Shown here one piece after another: positions 22,793-23,657 of a DNA stretch of 23,657 nucleotides (the first letter of the stretch is position 1; every line of letters starts with the position of its first letter). Location: the NCBI GenBank assembly GCA_005888335.1, contig VAWY01000156.1, forward strand, positions 1 through 23,657, in the 5' to 3' direction. The notes under the pieces were generated by a model. It saw only the letters and a list, made by a program, of their open reading frames with translations. It was not told where the DNA came from and did not search any database. This stretch comes from Actinomycetota bacterium. GTDB lineage: Bacteria > Actinomycetota > Thermoleophilia > Solirubrobacterales > Solirubrobacteraceae. Position numbers and translations under genes: made by a program.

Positions 22793-23356
22793 ATGGGAGC
22801 CCACGAGCTCGACCCTGCCCGGCTCGGCGACCACCTGGACCGCCTGTACCGCGCGGCGTGGGCGATGTGCGGGTCGCGCGAGGACGCCGAGGACCTCGTC
22901 CAGGACACCTACGCCAAGGTGCTCGCCCGCCCGCGCTGGCTACGCGGCGACGACGACCTCGGCTACCTGCTGCGCGTCCTGCGCAACACGCACATCTCAC
23001 GCCTGCGGGCGGCGGGCCGGCGGCCGGTGGCCGTCCCCTTCGCCGACGACGCGCCCGAGCCCGAGGACCCGCGGTCGAGCTGGCGCCCCGACGCCGCCCT
23101 GGACGCCGAGCTCCTCTTCACGCTGATCGCCGCGCTGCCCGAGTCGTTCCGCGACGCGCTGGTCGCCGTCGACGTCTGCGGGCTCTCCTACGGCGAGGCC
23201 GGGCGCGCCCTGCGCGTGCGCGAGGCGACGATCACCACGCGCCTGCATCGCGCCCGCCGCCAGATCGCCGCCGGCCTGCGCGACGGGCAACTTCCTGACC
23301 GGGCGGCCCGGAAGGGAGCCACCACTTCGGGCGTCCTACAGACCAGGAAGTCATGA
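22793..23356 (+). CDS. ECF-type RNA polymerase sigma-70 factor
   Basis: The protein has 187 residues from ATG 22793. Sigma region 2 reads HLDRLYRAAWAMCGSREDAEDLVQDTYAKVLARPRWLRGDDDLGYLLRVLRNTHISRLRA (DAEDLVQDTY is the core 2.2 motif). Region 4 reads LIAALPESFRDALVAVDVCGLSYGEAGRALRVREATITTRLHRARRQIAAGL, a clear helix-turn-helix. There is no region 1.1 or 3, as expected for ECF factors. The linker of ~30 Pro/Asp-rich residues is ordinary. The TGA overlaps the ATG of the next gene, a membrane protein likely to be its anti-sigma factor. The start could also be the TTG three codons upstream; ATG is preferred. The regulon cannot be inferred. Confidence 0.95.
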   Translation: MGAHELDPARLGDHLDRLYRAAWAMCGSREDAEDLVQDTYAKVLARPRWLRGDDDLGYLLRVLRNTHISRLRAAGRRPVAVPFADDAPEPEDPRSSWRPDAALDAELLFTLIAALPESFRDALVAVDVCGLSYGEAGRALRVREATITTRLHRARRQIAAGLRDGQLPDRAARKGATTSGVLQTRKS

Positions 23357-23657
23357 CCAAGGACCCTCAGCACAACGAGGAGCTCGGGGCCGCCATCCGA
23401 GCGGCGATGGCCGACGTCCGCGCTCCCGACGCGCTGCGCGCGCGCGTCGAAGCCGAGCGCGCCGCGCGTCGCGCCCCGCGTCGCGGTCCCGCGCTGCGGC
23501 TCGGGCTCGCCGGGGCGGCCGGCGTCGTCGCGCTGGCGGCGGCGATCGTCCTCGTCATCGGCCTGCTCGGCGGCGGCACGGGGCGTCTCGCCGGCCCGAC
23601 GATCGCCCAGGCCGCCGACGCCGCGCTGCGCCCGGCGCACGGGCCGGCCCCGGCCGA
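23353..23657 (+). CDS. single-pass membrane protein, probable anti-sigma factor (partial)
   Basis: The frame starts at ATG 23353, overlapping the sigma factor stop (ATGA), and runs off the right edge after 101 codons. The first ~55 residues are cytoplasmic and charged (MTKDPQHNEELGAAIRAAMADVRAPDALRARVEAERAARR), followed by one membrane helix (LGLAGAAGVVALAAAIVLVIGLL, ~58-80) and an extracytoplasmic Ala/Pro/Gly-rich part. The position and topology fit an anti-sigma factor that holds the ECF factor at the membrane. The zinc anti-sigma motif (H-x3-C-x2-C) is absent in the visible part, so it would belong to a non-ZAS class. The short helical N-terminus with 'APDALRARVEAER' resembles other actinobacterial proteins next to ECF genes. 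Confidence 0.8.
   Translation, partial: MTKDPQHNEELGAAIRAAMADVRAPDALRARVEAERAARRAPRRGPALRLGLAGAAGVVALAAAIVLVIGLLGGGTGRLAGPTIAQAADAALRPAHGPAPA

Overview
The window comes from a very GC-rich actinobacterial chromosome. The gene set (PAC2-family protein, F420-associated DUF2342 metalloprotease, FtsH with HEGGH, FdxA-type ferredoxin, citrate synthase 2, many ATGA/GTGA overlaps, start codons placed just after TANNNT boxes) fits Actinomycetota. My best guess is the Thermoleophilia/Solirubrobacterales side; that is inference from gene style, not from a marker gene.

Left edge (1-490): a truncated Xis/HTH_17-like gene leads away from a complete selenocysteine tRNA (selC, TCA anticodon, 8-bp acceptor stem), with short tandem repeats between them. 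This looks like the end of an element integrated at selC. Positions 565-2981 hold an Asp-rich secreted protein, an OB-fold/HD (YhaM-type) nuclease and a divergent PAC2 protein. Positions 2993-8502 hold a small membrane protein, a 1,041-residue UvrD-like helicase fused to an Fe-S PD-(D/E)XK nuclease, and a divergent two-gene operon of an inositol-monophosphatase-family enzyme and the DUF2342 metalloprotease. Positions 8640-11398 hold an H1-like/HbhA-like basic coiled-coil protein, Mrp (ApbC), a Mug-type DNA glycosylase whose 5' end looks frameshifted, and a 7Fe ferredoxin.

Positions 11486-16188 hold ftsH, an NmrA/NDUFA9-like oxidoreductase, a hairpin-rich gap and an amidase. Positions 16252-18389 encode a partner-switching module: a membrane-anchored PAS-SpoIIE phosphatase fused to an RsbW-like ATPase, overlapping a STAS antagonist. 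Next come citrate synthase 2, a MarR repressor divergent from a three-gene ABC-2 efflux operon, and at the right edge an ECF sigma factor overlapping a truncated, single-pass membrane protein that is probably its anti-sigma factor.

The least ordinary signals are non-coding. Two ~167-bp imperfect palindromes sit at gene 3' ends (1041-1208 and 18388-18554) and may be one dispersed family. A 15-bp palindrome contains the stop codons of two convergent genes. A GACTTCGTC hairpin core recurs three times. A TANNNT box ends 6-8 nt before many start codons, suggesting near-leaderless transcripts. A GGTTGCCAACC palindrome covers the -35 boxes of both marR and the efflux operon. I found no CRISPR array, no rRNA, no complete insertion sequence and no clearly new defence system.
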